A stretch of 64,000 bases of DNA from Nitrobacter hamburgensis X14 (GCF_000013885.1 NC_007964.1:4202001-4266000), one strand, 5' to 3'; shown: positions 1-8,969, counted from the first letter of the stretch. Numbers and translations are program-made. The notes: generated by a model not told the origin, from the sequence alone.

Positions 1-1
1 C

Positions 2-91
2 AGGTCCGAGACCATCCTCGCAGAACGTCAGCGCATCAAACGCGATACCATCGCAAACCGTCGCTTGCAGCATCGACTGCAGGCCGCTTAA
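2..91 (+). CDS. C-terminal end of an unidentified protein (partial)
   Basis: An open frame enters from the left edge and closes with TAA at 89-91. It encodes about 29 residues rich in Arg, Gln and Leu. The composition resembles the basic C-terminal tails of DNA-binding proteins or transposases, but the piece is too short to assign. No start is visible in the window, so it is either the end of a real gene or chance coding. Confidence 0.3.
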   Translation, partial: RSETILAERQRIKRDTIANRRLQHRLQAA

Positions 92-574
92 ACTCTAACC
101 CTGATGAGCCAGAGCCGCCCTTCTCAAAATCCCTGATCAGTCTCAAATCATCTGACGACGGACAATGGGAAAGAATCGAGGGTGCCGCAAGCTTCTGATA
201 AGTCTTGCGAAGTCGCTTTCAGCCGGATTCGCTGCTCGCCGCTCAACTTCATTCATTCGCCCTCCCGCGCAGCGTCTCGATCTACGCCGTAACGGGCAGT
301 GATCAGCGGCAGCCCATAATGCCGATGTTGCCACATGAATGAGCGTCTGAAGTTAGACGGAGCGGGAACGGTTCGGGATGAGCGATTATGGGTCTTTGCA
401 GCCCCGGGGCAATGATAAACGAGCGTCCGCTTATCGTGCTTGGCAGCCCGTTAGCTGCCAGTCGTGCATTGTGTATGCGCCATCGACGTTGGGGAGATTG
501 TTCATCGCGAGCACGGGCGTGCGGAGGTCGTTGATATCGGTCATCGCGTTCTTCGTTTTCGTAGCTTGTGTGCT
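92..574. other. Stretch without a supported gene
   Basis: About 480 bases between the partial ORF and the 3' end of the HEPN-motif gene. Open frames here are short and lack ribosome binding sites or recognisable motifs. Nothing further is seen. Confidence 0.5.
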
Positions 575-1738
575 TTATTCCTGTGGTGCGGGCCGTGTGA
601 TCCGGGGTCGCCGCGCGCCTGGTTCGGGCGGCGCTTGCGTCGCAGTCAGCAGCGCATCTTCGGCCGTTTTCTGCGGGTCCATGAATGTCATCCGATCGGC
701 GATAAAACCGCCGAAGGCGTCCGCATCGGTCGCCGAGGGTATCGGCGCGTCATATACGAGCGGGAGGAAGGCGGTGAGCGCGATCCGGTAGAGAGGCGCC
801 GCATATTCGAAGATCGTGCGCTGAGGCGTGGCGAGCAATAACGTGCTTCTCTCGACGGGATTGCCGTGGAGGAAGTCGTTTCGGCAGTCATAGAGCGACT
901 GGACCAGCCATGACGCCAATGTTCGCTTCACCTTCGTCTTGTTGCCGGTGTCGTGTGCGAGCTGGCCGCTCGCCGGGATCGCCCACCGCGTCCGCTCGAT
1001 CAGCTCGAATACCTTTTCGCGGTTGGCCTTGCCGCTTCCGCCCGGGTGAACCAGAATTTCGAAAGCGCTGACCCAGAGCGAGACGATCCGGCCAACGTCG
1101 TAGAATGTCGTATCGGTCCCGGCAGGCAGGAGCGAGGCGTGATACGCCATGTTGAGTGAGCGCATCAGCGCCACGTCGTCCCACGCCGGCTCCTCGGCCT
1201 CATATCGTCGGCGCCATCGCGCCAGCAGCGCGGCGAGGAGCGGCTCATCGATGTCGCTCGCGGCGAGCGACGTGCGGAAGAGAGCGGGAGACGATTGGCC
1301 ACGAAAGCTGGAGACCAGGTGAGTGCCCAGGATCGCCGGCGTGCTGCCGATGACGTCCTTGTAGTGCCGGTCGAGCATCCATGGATAAATGGCGAAGGCC
1401 TCTCCGAAGAGAACGCGATGTCCGCGCGGATAACGAAGCTCCAGCGAGCGCCCGTGGGTGATGGTCGACAGCGCGATGACGTCGCGGAAGCTTCCCAAGG
1501 CGGCGACATCGCGGAAGCTTGGCGGCGCGGCTGCGTCGAGGAGCAGCACTGCCGGTTCGAATTTTGCTCCAAAATTGTCCGTGAAGCGATTGAGGAACTG
1601 CTTGAAGGTCGGATGAGCGCGTTTCAGGGCTCTGACACGAGAGTCGTGAGCCGGCGCTATCGCCGCGATCTCGCATTCGACCGCATGGTCCAACGGTATG
1701 TTCGGCAGGACGAATACCGGCGTCCAGTCGACGGTCAT
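575..1738 (-). CDS. HEPN-motif protein divergent to Gabija-like genes
   Basis: This encodes a 387-residue soluble protein with no signal peptide or membrane segment. Near residue 287 it carries Arg-Asn-Asp-Phe-Leu-His followed by Gly-Asn. This is the Rx4H pattern with Asn after Arg that is typical of HEPN RNase domains, which in defence systems often cleave tRNA or mRNA. The first 280 residues match no family I recognise; the C-terminal 50 residues are Pro/Ala/Arg-rich and probably disordered. The gene starts at an ATG and is transcribed away from the gajA-like gene across a roughly 210-base shared upstream region. It could be an accessory or regulated effector of that locus or an independent toxin. 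The HEPN assignment is inferred from the motif only. Confidence 0.6.
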   Translation of the reverse strand: MTVDWTPVFVLPNIPLDHAVECEIAAIAPAHDSRVRALKRAHPTFKQFLNRFTDNFGAKFEPAVLLLDAAAPPSFRDVAALGSFRDVIALSTITHGRSLELRYPRGHRVLFGEAFAIYPWMLDRHYKDVIGSTPAILGTHLVSSFRGQSSPALFRTSLAASDIDEPLLAALLARWRRRYEAEEPAWDDVALMRSLNMAYHASLLPAGTDTTFYDVGRIVSLWVSAFEILVHPGGSGKANREKVFELIERTRWAIPASGQLAHDTGNKTKVKRTLASWLVQSLYDCRNDFLHGNPVERSTLLLATPQRTIFEYAAPLYRIALTAFLPLVYDAPIPSATDADAFGGFIADRMTFMDPQKTAEDALLTATQAPPEPGARRPRITRPAPQE

Positions 1739-1948
1739 ATGCGATCCCTCATCTTAGGTGTGAATAGGCATGGAATAAGGACCCCGTTTTTGGGGTGATC
1801 GGCATACTTCTTGGGTGCCGATCCCGGGTCCCGATTGCGTGCTGATTGACATCTTAGGAACATGCGCATGCTCAAAGAGCGGATATCGCACGTCTAACCT
1901 GTCACACCGCGAGGAAATATTTTATATGCATTTGTGGGGGGGACAACC
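1739..1948. promoter_or_regulatory. Divergent promoter region between HEPN gene and gajA-like gene
   Basis: The region separates two divergent genes and so should hold both promoters. The 9-mer CATCTTAGG occurs twice in the same orientation, at 1750-1758 and 1850-1858. A short hairpin (ACCCC/GGGGT, loop of six) lies at 1781-1796. A TTGACA at 1846-1851 could be a -35 box for the plus-strand operon, but the corresponding -10 is poor. A G-rich tract at 1936-1942 is the probable ribosome binding site for the GTG at 1949. Confidence 0.4.
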
Positions 1949-3763
1949 GTGCAAATCGCAAAGCTAGAGATCGAGAATTTTCGGGGTATCCGCGAAGGCG
2001 TCGTTCGCTTTTCACCTCATACCGTCCTCGTCGGCTCAAATAACTGCGGGAAGACTACAGTTGTCGAAGCGCTGGCGCTTTTGTTCGGCCGGGATCGGAT
2101 GGTCCGCCAACTGACCGAGCATGATTTCTACGGCAGCAACCCTCAGCCCGTGGACCGAATTCGCCTTGTCGCCACGGTCATCGATTTTGATGGTGACGAC
2201 CCGGCTCAGCATATGGACTGGTTTCGGGACGATCGCGGAATCGTAAAGTGGTGGAATCCGGTCGATGGCGCCGTGATGCCCGCCCGCACCGACCCGTCAT
2301 GGAAGCTCGCATGCCAAGTCACTTTCGCCGCGCGATTTCACAGGCCGTCGCTCGAAGTAGAGACGCTTCGGTACTTCCACGACGACGATGCGGTAGGCGA
2401 TGTGTTTGCCGACGAGAGCGCCACTGCTTTCTCCGCGCGCTTGATCCGCGACATCGGGTTCTTCTTCGTGCCGGCCGCCCGGACATGGGATCGGACGGTG
2501 TCGTTCGGATCGGAGTTATTTCGCAGGGTCGTAGCCGCCGGCGAAGGGCAGCCGTCCGAGTCAGTTCTTAGCGAGCGGGACAGATTGCGCATGCCGGAGG
2601 CGCGGCTTGAGCAGGATGAGCGCTTGGCTCCGATCGTCAATCGCCTGAATCAGGAGCTACGCGGTTTCTTCCGGACAGCTCCCACGCTCCATTTGAGAGT
2701 GACGGCTACTGATAGCGATGGCCTGCTTGAATCCGTCGTCTCGCACTATGCCCATGAGGGGGCTGATCTCCCTTTGCCAGCAAGGCGGCATGGCAGCGGC
2801 CTTCTCTCGCTCCAGCATCTGCTTCTGCTGTTGCAGTTTGGCCGTATGCGCGCCGAAGCCAACGAAGGATTTTGGATGGCGCTTGAGGAGCCGGAGCTGC
2901 ATGTGCCGCCGGCCCTACAGCGTCGACTGGTTCATCGAATTCAGGCCCTTTCCCGACAGACGTTCGTCTCGACCCATTCGCCGATGGTGGCGGCACTCGC
3001 AGACCCGAAGGGCGTGGCGGTTCTCCGCAATGACGGAGGAGTGCTGACTGCCATTCCTTTGCTGACATCCACACTGCCTGCTGACACGCCGAACAGCGTG
3101 CGGAAGCTGTTCCAGGTCAACCGCGTCGAAACGGTCGCGGCCGTGATGCACGAGTTTGTCTTGGTTCCCGAAGGACGTACCGACTATGAATGGCTCGGGC
3201 TGCTGGTTCGCGCGGTCGATCTGCATCAAAGCTGGGCGGCGGCGGACGAGTGCCGTTTCGATGCTTTTGTCGGCGTGATCCCGACGCATGATGGCGCTGT
3301 CGTCAGGACGGTCGAGGCCATGGCGCCGTTGCATCCCCGCGTTGTGGCGATGGTCGACGGGGACGTGGAGGGCGTCGGATACGCCGCAACTCTTGTGGCG
3401 GCCGGATCTCCAAACTCGGGCGTGATCCTTCGGTGGGCGGATGGCCAGATGCTTGAGGATACCATTGGCTGGATCATCAATGCCAATGCGAATGCCTGTC
3501 TTCCGGCGATTCAGATCGATCAACCGGCAGCCACCGTGGCAGAGCTGGTCGCGCGCCTAAAAAGCGACAATCGCGCTGCCGGGGGACTGAAGAAGGACAC
3601 GTCAAGCTACGAGATCATCGCGGGCGCGATCGGCGCCACGGAAGCCTGTTGTGCGCGAGCGCGGTCGTTGCTCAACGCGATCACCGATGTGGTGAAGGGA
3701 GAGAACAACCCGCTGTTTGCCGCGGATGCTGCTAATCCGGCGGTCAGGGCGTTCCAACCGTGA
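1949..3763 (+). CDS. gajA: GajA-like OLD-family ATPase/TOPRIM endonuclease
   Basis: This is an ATP-binding nuclease of the OLD family, the probable nuclease subunit of a Gabija-type anti-phage system. The N-terminal ABC-type ATPase half shows Walker A GSNNCGKTT at about residues 28-36, the LEEPEL Walker B region near 312 and a THSP switch motif near 341. The C-terminal TOPRIM half shows the conserved Glu in VPEGRTDYEW (about 405) and the DGD pair in MVDGDVEG (about 468). At about 604 residues it matches GajA in length. GTG at 1949 is preferred over the in-frame GTG at 1934 because a G-rich ribosome binding site sits just before it and the OLD fold starts immediately. The stop overlaps the next gene's start. 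GajA nicks or cleaves DNA when nucleotide pools fall; that role is taken from the family. Confidence 0.8.
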   Translation: MQIAKLEIENFRGIREGVVRFSPHTVLVGSNNCGKTTVVEALALLFGRDRMVRQLTEHDFYGSNPQPVDRIRLVATVIDFDGDDPAQHMDWFRDDRGIVKWWNPVDGAVMPARTDPSWKLACQVTFAARFHRPSLEVETLRYFHDDDAVGDVFADESATAFSARLIRDIGFFFVPAARTWDRTVSFGSELFRRVVAAGEGQPSESVLSERDRLRMPEARLEQDERLAPIVNRLNQELRGFFRTAPTLHLRVTATDSDGLLESVVSHYAHEGADLPLPARRHGSGLLSLQHLLLLLQFGRMRAEANEGFWMALEEPELHVPPALQRRLVHRIQALSRQTFVSTHSPMVAALADPKGVAVLRNDGGVLTAIPLLTSTLPADTPNSVRKLFQVNRVETVAAVMHEFVLVPEGRTDYEWLGLLVRAVDLHQSWAAADECRFDAFVGVIPTHDGAVVRTVEAMAPLHPRVVAMVDGDVEGVGYAATLVAAGSPNSGVILRWADGQMLEDTIGWIINANANACLPAIQIDQPAATVAELVARLKSDNRAAGGLKKDTSSYEIIAGAIGATEACCARARSLLNAITDVVKGENNPLFAADAANPAVRAFQP

Positions 3764-5028
3764 CGGTTCGGGCGGTCGAGGGAGCTGCCGGATGCGGAAA
3801 GACGTATCGTCTCATGGAGATGCTCTCGGAGACGCTCGCTGCCCATCCTTTGATCGAGGGGCAGCGCGTGCTTGCGCTGACTTTCATGCACGGTGCGAGG
3901 CGCCGCTTGTCCGACCGGCTTCGGACCGTTGCCGGTCTCATGGGCCGGGTGGAATGCTGCACCGTCGACGCCTTCGCATGGCGCATCTACCGGCGCTGGC
4001 GCGGCCTTGCCGTGGCGCTGGGAAGCGCACCTGCCACGGAAGGCGAGTTCGATGCGGTCTGCGATGCAGCCGGACTGCTTCTTGAGCAGCAGCAGGTCCG
4101 GGCCTGGACGGCGGCGAGCTTCCCGATCGTGCTGGTGGATGAGGGACAGGATCTGAGGCCGCAGCGACTACGGATGTTGGTCGCGCTGTCTGGCGCTACC
4201 CACGCATTGATTGCGGCAGATGAGTTTCAATGTCTCGACCAGGCGCTGCGGCCAAATCCGCTGGTGACCTGGTTGCAAGGCACGGCAGAACCAGAAACGC
4301 TGGTCCAAGTGCGCCGCACGAATATTGGGGGCCTTCTGACGGCGGCGGCGGCGATCCGGAACGGCCAGGCGCCGGTGAATGGACAGGGCTTCCGCATCTT
4401 GCAGCCGGGCGCAAGCGTTCCTCTGGCTGCGACCTTACTTGCCAACGCTATCGCGTGGCGACAAGGGGGCAACGTCGCTGTGATCACACCGGCGCTACAA
4501 GGCGGATTCGTCCAGTCTGTGGTAACGCGCGTGGGGCAAGGCCCCTGCGGACAGCAGCAGAACGGACCGTACGCGATCCAGTGGGAAGGCACTGATCGAG
4601 ACGAGACGCAGGTCATCCTCGGGGGGCTCGAGCTTGTTGCGAACGCGACCGCTGTGGCGACATGCGCCGCGCTGCGTTCGCTGCCACCATCGGGGCCGGT
4701 GCGCGCTGCAATCCTATGGGTGGAAAATCAAATCCATGCTGTCGGGCGTACGGAGTTTCCCCGCGTGGAGATCGAAGCCGTGATCGCTCGAAATGTTGCG
4801 TTGCGCAGGCAGTATGGCGGTGGTGCAGCGCATCTCTTCACCGCGATGACGGTGCAACAAGCCAAGAACCGCGAGTTCGACGGCGTCGTGGTCATATGGC
4901 CGTATCAGGTCGGCGGCGATGTCGAGCACAAGCGCCGGCTGCTCTACAACGCCGTGACGCGGGCCAGGCGTTGGTGCAACATCATCGTCCAGGGCCAGAA
5001 CATCCTCGCCGCGGCGCCGTTCGTATAG
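3760..5028 (+). CDS. gajB: GajB-like UvrD/Rep-type helicase
   Basis: This is a superfamily 1 helicase-like ATPase and the likely partner of the preceding OLD nuclease. Visible motifs are Walker A GAAGCGKT at about residues 8-15, motif Ia (LALTF), Walker B LVDEGQDLRP at about 125-134, the TVQQAKNREFDGVV segment (motif V region) and YNAVTRARRW (motif VI) near 395-404. The length of 422 residues is somewhat short for GajB (near 490). The GTG start at 3760 overlaps the upstream TGA by four bases, which indicates translational coupling and fits the paired gajAB operon. A hairpin terminator follows at 5113. A generic UvrD-like helicase paired with an OLD nuclease outside Gabija is the alternative. 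Confidence 0.75.
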   Translation: MTVRAVEGAAGCGKTYRLMEMLSETLAAHPLIEGQRVLALTFMHGARRRLSDRLRTVAGLMGRVECCTVDAFAWRIYRRWRGLAVALGSAPATEGEFDAVCDAAGLLLEQQQVRAWTAASFPIVLVDEGQDLRPQRLRMLVALSGATHALIAADEFQCLDQALRPNPLVTWLQGTAEPETLVQVRRTNIGGLLTAAAAIRNGQAPVNGQGFRILQPGASVPLAATLLANAIAWRQGGNVAVITPALQGGFVQSVVTRVGQGPCGQQQNGPYAIQWEGTDRDETQVILGGLELVANATAVATCAALRSLPPSGPVRAAILWVENQIHAVGRTEFPRVEIEAVIARNVALRRQYGGGAAHLFTAMTVQQAKNREFDGVVVIWPYQVGGDVEHKRRLLYNAVTRARRWCNIIVQGQNILAAAPFV

Positions 5029-5112
5029 ATTTGCTAAAGCAGCGGCGCTGCAGTAGCCGCGACACCCCGTCATTTGGAATCCCGCACCTTCACCTTGACC
5101 GTGTCGAGGTGC

Positions 5113-5134
5113 AAACCGGTTTCTACCGGTTTTT
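5113..5134 (+). terminator. Intrinsic terminator after gajB-like gene
   Basis: AAACCGGT (5113-5120), loop TTCT and ACCGGTTT (5125-5132) form an 8-bp stem, followed by further T residues. It lies about 85 bases after the gajB-like stop and plausibly ends the operon, separating it from the gene at 5225. Confidence 0.6.
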
Positions 5135-5224
5135 CAGACTAGTGTGCCGTATCGCCACGCGATCTTGCTGACCTGGCTGAACAACCACTATGCTAACCAG
5201 TAGATCAAAACTTGGAGCTGGTGT

Positions 5225-6307
5225 GTGCCGTCGTTCTGTAGCTTCCTCGTATTTGAACCAAGTCAAACTAAGTTGGTGATATCCCTTTGTCGGGGCGCCG
5301 GTTGGAACGTTCGCTTCATTCCTGATCCTTCAAAACGCTATAAGTTTCATAAAAGTGGGCATTCTGAAGTTGCACAACCTAGGGCTTTGGCGGCTTTTGG
5401 CTCTCTCGGAGACGGCGAAAATCACGGGCAGTTGTTGGTCGTGGAGGCTGAAAGGACCGAGGCTAACAACATCATCCAACTCATCCGCGCCGCCAATGTT
5501 GTCGTTGAAGGGTTCCCGGATCAGAAATACGGAAACCCTTCGGGCTTCGAGATATCGGACGATGCGTCCGAGCAGGCAAGCATCTTCAAAGACATCTTCC
5601 AGACTAACGGGTTCTTTGAGCTTTTTTCGTTCAAGATGGAGAGGCCGGTGGCCGTTGCCATGGCGGTCAACGCCTGGTCAGATAGGCGGATTGTCTATGC
5701 GATCCACAAACTCTCAAAAAGCTACGAAACAGACGCCATTACGCCCTGGTCGGCGCACCCACGGTATGGGCAGATCTTTGAGAAACATTCCGGCGAGTTC
5801 TCGGATCATGTACGCAGTTCCATTGCCATAAACCTTGCCTTCTCCGCTATCGAGGAGATGAAACTGCAAGTGAATTCCAGCCGGGAAAAGCCGCGATGGT
5901 TGGACGACAAATACACGTGGAACCCGACAGTCTTGAAGGACATCAAGTCTCGGCTCGAAAAGGTTGGGATCAATCCGGAGAGAACCGTCGATTGGGTAGT
6001 GAGGGGAGATGAGACCGAACTTACAATCCAGCCGGCACGCGACCGATTTTCAGACTATGGCGATGGGCAAATAGTCCGAGACATCGAATTCCCTCTTCCC
6101 GACGCAATTCACGCCTGCAGTTACTTGCGGAATTTCATGACGGCACATGCCTTTGGAAAAGAGACACAGCGTCTGGGGCCTTACGAGGTGTACAATGTCC
6201 AGCAGGTGGCACGCTTTCTAATCCTCTCAATATGTGGCCTTTTTAACGTGTGGACACGTGATCTGTCAGAACAGATGGCGCTCCAACTTAGACGTGACGA
6301 ATGTTGA
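5225..6307 (+). CDS. Unrecognised protein downstream of Gabija-like operon
   Basis: A 360-residue soluble protein that I do not recognise. It begins with GTG preceded by GGAG at a spacing of about seven bases. There is no signal peptide, membrane span or nucleotide-binding motif. The C-terminal 60 residues are helical and hydrophobic, with an Asn-Val-Gln-Gln-Val-Ala-Arg stretch that could form a HEPN-like helical bundle, but no clean Rx4-6H motif is present. It follows the gajB-like gene on the same strand but behind a hairpin terminator. It ends against the 3' end of the broken DUF4917 gene, with two bases between them. Membership in the defence locus is inferred from position only. Confidence 0.6.
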   Translation: MPSFCSFLVFEPSQTKLVISLCRGAGWNVRFIPDPSKRYKFHKSGHSEVAQPRALAAFGSLGDGENHGQLLVVEAERTEANNIIQLIRAANVVVEGFPDQKYGNPSGFEISDDASEQASIFKDIFQTNGFFELFSFKMERPVAVAMAVNAWSDRRIVYAIHKLSKSYETDAITPWSAHPRYGQIFEKHSGEFSDHVRSSIAINLAFSAIEEMKLQVNSSREKPRWLDDKYTWNPTVLKDIKSRLEKVGINPERTVDWVVRGDETELTIQPARDRFSDYGDGQIVRDIEFPLPDAIHACSYLRNFMTAHAFGKETQRLGPYEVYNVQQVARFLILSICGLFNVWTRDLSEQMALQLRRDEC

Positions 6308-6309
6308 TT

Positions 6310-6813
6310 TCACGCGGTTGATTTTTGAAGTGCCTGCGATTTCACCCGCAGTCTTTTCCGAACGTCCGCTTTCACGAAGCTGAGGCCCCACAGGGACAGA
6401 GGAAACGACCGCTCTCCACCAAGTCGAGCCTTTCCATGATGAATCGTTGACGTGGCAGGAGCGACCCCATTCTCTCCGTTTAAATCGTTGCAATGCCTCG
6501 TCTTGTTTACCGCTTTTACCAAGGCCTCTCGCACCTCTTGGGCATGTGTCTCCAGTTCTTTAGCGTGGTCTTCATTCCCATAGGCCTGTTCGACGATGAC
6601 AGCCCCTTCAAGGGCGCGGACGACCACCTCGAAATCTGCCGTTTCCAATGCTGAGAAAAGATTGCGCAGCGGCGTGCCTTCCTTGAGCCCGGACTCGGTC
6701 AGCAAACTGGCATAAGTAAAATACTGTGCGGCAAACCCATTGCCGATGAGTAACGCACGATCTTCACCGTCTGTCTTCTTTATAGCTCCTTCGAAGCTGA
6801 TGATGTCTGGCAC
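6310..6813 (-). pseudogene. DUF4917-family gene, truncated at the 3' side
   Basis: The first ~100 residues match the start of DUF4917 proteins: an opening Met-Pro-Asp-Ile-Ile-Ser-Phe-Glu, then LLIGNGFA, a Phe-Thr-Tyr-x-Ser-Leu-Leu stretch and TADFEVVVRALE. The family normally runs to over 300 residues. Here, after VREALVKAV, the sequence turns into unrelated residues and stops at 167, so the rest has been lost. DUF4917 genes are often found with restriction or other defence genes; this one lies directly downstream of an hsdS remnant on the same strand and probably belonged to that operon. Function of the family is unknown. Confidence 0.65.
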
Positions 6814-6831
6814 TGCTTCACTACCGATAGA

Positions 6832-7358
6832 TCATGATAACTGGATGATGGAGGTTCGCTGTGGAGAAGGCAACGACCAAGAAGCATCTGACAGGAACCA
6901 TGCGGAATCCTCTTGGCAGAGGTTCTTTTTGGACACCCCCTTAATTCTCCGCTGAGCCTTCAGTTTATCACTTGCCGCTTGCGTCGAATTGAGGGACGGG
7001 CGAGCGTTTGCTCGCTCACCCCTGATCCGCTCCAACAAGACGCTGGCGGATTCGTCGTTGGGGTCCTGCGGCACGAGTTCGCCCCGGAAGCCTTTAGCGA
7101 GCACGGCCTGATCGAGGCTGTCGATCAGTCGGCGGGCGCTGGTCGCTTCGGCGGCGAAACGATTGATCCAGTTGAATGCCGTCTGTAGTCGTCTGACAGT
7201 CTCCAATTGGTCGGGCAAAGGCGGAAGAGGAACGGGTGTCTGATTGAGACCTTGCTGATTTATCTTCGGCAGAACCGTGCGTCCCTCATGTTCGACGGTA
7301 AAACCAGCAAAGGACTCGCTGATCAACCAGTAGAGCAGAGCGTCTTCCCTCTCGGACA
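6832..7358 (-). pseudogene. hsdS: hsdS fragment (type I restriction specificity subunit, C-terminal part)
   Basis: The frame encodes the last ~175 residues of an HsdS protein: the end of the second target-recognition domain (LLYWLISESFAGF), the conserved PLPPLPDQ boundary, the helical spacer (ARRLIDSLDQAVLAKGFRGELVPQDP) and a variable tail. HsdS normally has over 400 residues and selects the DNA sequence for the HsdR/HsdM complex. The frame runs upstream of the ATG at 7326 until a TAG inside the 52-bp repeat at 7362-7413. The gene was therefore cut where the large element begins, and no other hsd genes are in the window. Confidence 0.75.
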
Positions 7359-7361
7359 GGG

Positions 7362-7413
7362 TGAGAGGGCGGCGGCCGATCCCCTAAAGTCTAGGGGGTA
7401 CTGGTTGCGGGGA
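7362..7413 (+). repeat. Left copy of the 52/53-bp element-bounding direct repeat (att-like)
   Basis: This is almost identical to 43601-43653: one base change and one G fewer in a G run. It contains the inverted repeat CCCCTA(A/G)AGTCTAGGGG and ends with TGGTTGCGGGGA, the complement of a tRNA-Met 3' end. In the right copy the same bases encode the last residues of a large serine recombinase. It breaks the hsdS fragment, so it plausibly marks the left junction of an inserted element. Confidence 0.6.
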
Positions 7414-7641
7414 CGCGCAACAGACACACCGATAGACTTCCGGCACTGGTCATTTCCCTCCCGGTGTAGGGATGCCGCCGAACGTGACCGTCGTCGACGG
7501 TTATACATCAGAATGCAAGGCCCTGTTATCGCGAAAGAAATCGCCCGGAAAACGGCGACGGCCTACTAATTTGGAGGAACTTTCTGTTGCGTTTCGGGAA
7601 TAGGGTCCGCGATAAAATCGGTTCATAGGCGGAGGACGACC

Positions 7642-8931
7642 ATGGATCGCGCACGAGCAATATTCAGAATTGCCTACTTTTTGGATCTCCTTGAAGTTTT
7701 CGAGGCACGGGCCAATGACGTGGATCTGCGGGAGCATGTGTTCTCTCGTATCAAGTGGTTTATCGAGAAGCGGGCTGAATATCTAAATCCTCGTTTGAAC
7801 GGAAAGCCGCTTCGCAAGCTGAGTGAGGTTAGATATTCGGAATTGGAAGATGCCCTGTCCCGCCGACCGGTGTCTTCGAATTCCAATGACCTATACTTTT
7901 CCGAAGCTGAGATGGACCAGCTGCTCCTGGCCTATGAACAATATTTGGAAGCGTGGCTCCTACTGAGCGGTCTAGGACAGGGTACAAGTCTGACCGGTAC
8001 GTTCAATAAAGGTCAGACGGTCGGCGCTGCCAAAAGGGCTTTGTCGGCGAACAATTTAAAAAGTTCGGACCTGGCAGACGCGACTGCCCTCCGCACTTTT
8101 CTCGACCCGCTCGTTTTCTCGGAACGACAGCGTGGAAACGGCGTTCGAGCATTCGGCAAGGGCCGACAGATTTATATGGCCTTCACAAAATGGCCAGGAT
8201 CTTTCTCGTTGAGCGAAAAAGCGCTCGTCAACCTCAGACTGAACATATTGATCAGGATCGGCTACGCAGCTTACCAGCACGAGCTTGGCGATCAGCTCGT
8301 TTGGTTTCGTCGGGAGGTCGAAGCGCTTCAAAAAGATCATACTGACTTTGCCGATCTATGCGACCTCGTTCTGTTGCAACACGAGGGATACCAATCGGCG
8401 ACTTCTGACGCCCCTTTCGAAGCGCTGATGCTGGGCTACAACATCAAGAAGTCGAACCACCCGTTTTTTGGTTACGGCATGTGCGAGGGAGGCCTGCTGC
8501 ACAACGCGGGCACCTGCGCAACCGGGATCGGATACGATTTTGATGCCAAAGTCGACAAGGCTGGCGGACTATCAGTTCGAGAGATGCTGGTGCGAGCACG
8601 CGAATTAGATATCGACGATGGTGACTTTGAAGGGGCTGCTTTTTCGGCCGGTGGTCTGGCGCGAGCCCTCGACAGGGCAAAGCACCATGAAAGGGCCATG
8701 GACGTTGTCAATGAGGGCTTGGCGGGATTCGCTCAAAGTGGTGTAACCGCGCCATATGCGTTCGTCTCATTGCTGAAAACACGAGCCTCTATCTATTTCT
8801 CGCTTTCAAAGAAGAGCAACGACCTCAATCTAGCCAGGCTAGCCGGCGCCGATTCTGCGGCAGCGCTTGACCTTGCCAAAAAACATGGATTGGTCCACTT
8901 GACCAAAGATGTTGTCCCGCCAGAAAAATAG
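7642..8931 (+). CDS. Unrecognised 429-residue helical protein
   Basis: The protein starts at ATG 7642 behind a weak GGAGGACGACC ribosome binding site and is predicted by eye to be mostly alpha-helical. It has no signal peptide, membrane span or nucleotide-binding motif. The last ~110 residues (ARELDIDDGDFEGAAFSAGG, LDRAKHHERAMDVVNEGL) look like degenerate TPR-type helical pairs. It is the first gene inside the repeat-bounded element and is isolated by a terminator at 8930-8959. Base composition is lower in GC than the neighbouring Rep operon, which suggests a separate acquisition. Function unknown. Confidence 0.6.
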   Translation: MDRARAIFRIAYFLDLLEVFEARANDVDLREHVFSRIKWFIEKRAEYLNPRLNGKPLRKLSEVRYSELEDALSRRPVSSNSNDLYFSEAEMDQLLLAYEQYLEAWLLLSGLGQGTSLTGTFNKGQTVGAAKRALSANNLKSSDLADATALRTFLDPLVFSERQRGNGVRAFGKGRQIYMAFTKWPGSFSLSEKALVNLRLNILIRIGYAAYQHELGDQLVWFRREVEALQKDHTDFADLCDLVLLQHEGYQSATSDAPFEALMLGYNIKKSNHPFFGYGMCEGGLLHNAGTCATGIGYDFDAKVDKAGGLSVREMLVRARELDIDDGDFEGAAFSAGGLARALDRAKHHERAMDVVNEGLAGFAQSGVTAPYAFVSLLKTRASIYFSLSKKSNDLNLARLAGADSAAALDLAKKHGLVHLTKDVVPPEK

Positions 8932-8959
8932 GAGAGGGAGCGGCTATGCTCTCTCTCCT
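8930..8959. terminator. Hairpin between convergent genes
   Basis: AGGAGAGGGAGC (8930-8941) pairs with GCTCTCTCTCCT (8948-8959) around a six-base loop, overlapping the stop codon of the 429-residue gene. It sits between convergent genes and could terminate both, although neither side carries a long T run. Confidence 0.5.
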
Positions 8960-8969
8960 GGTGTGATCG

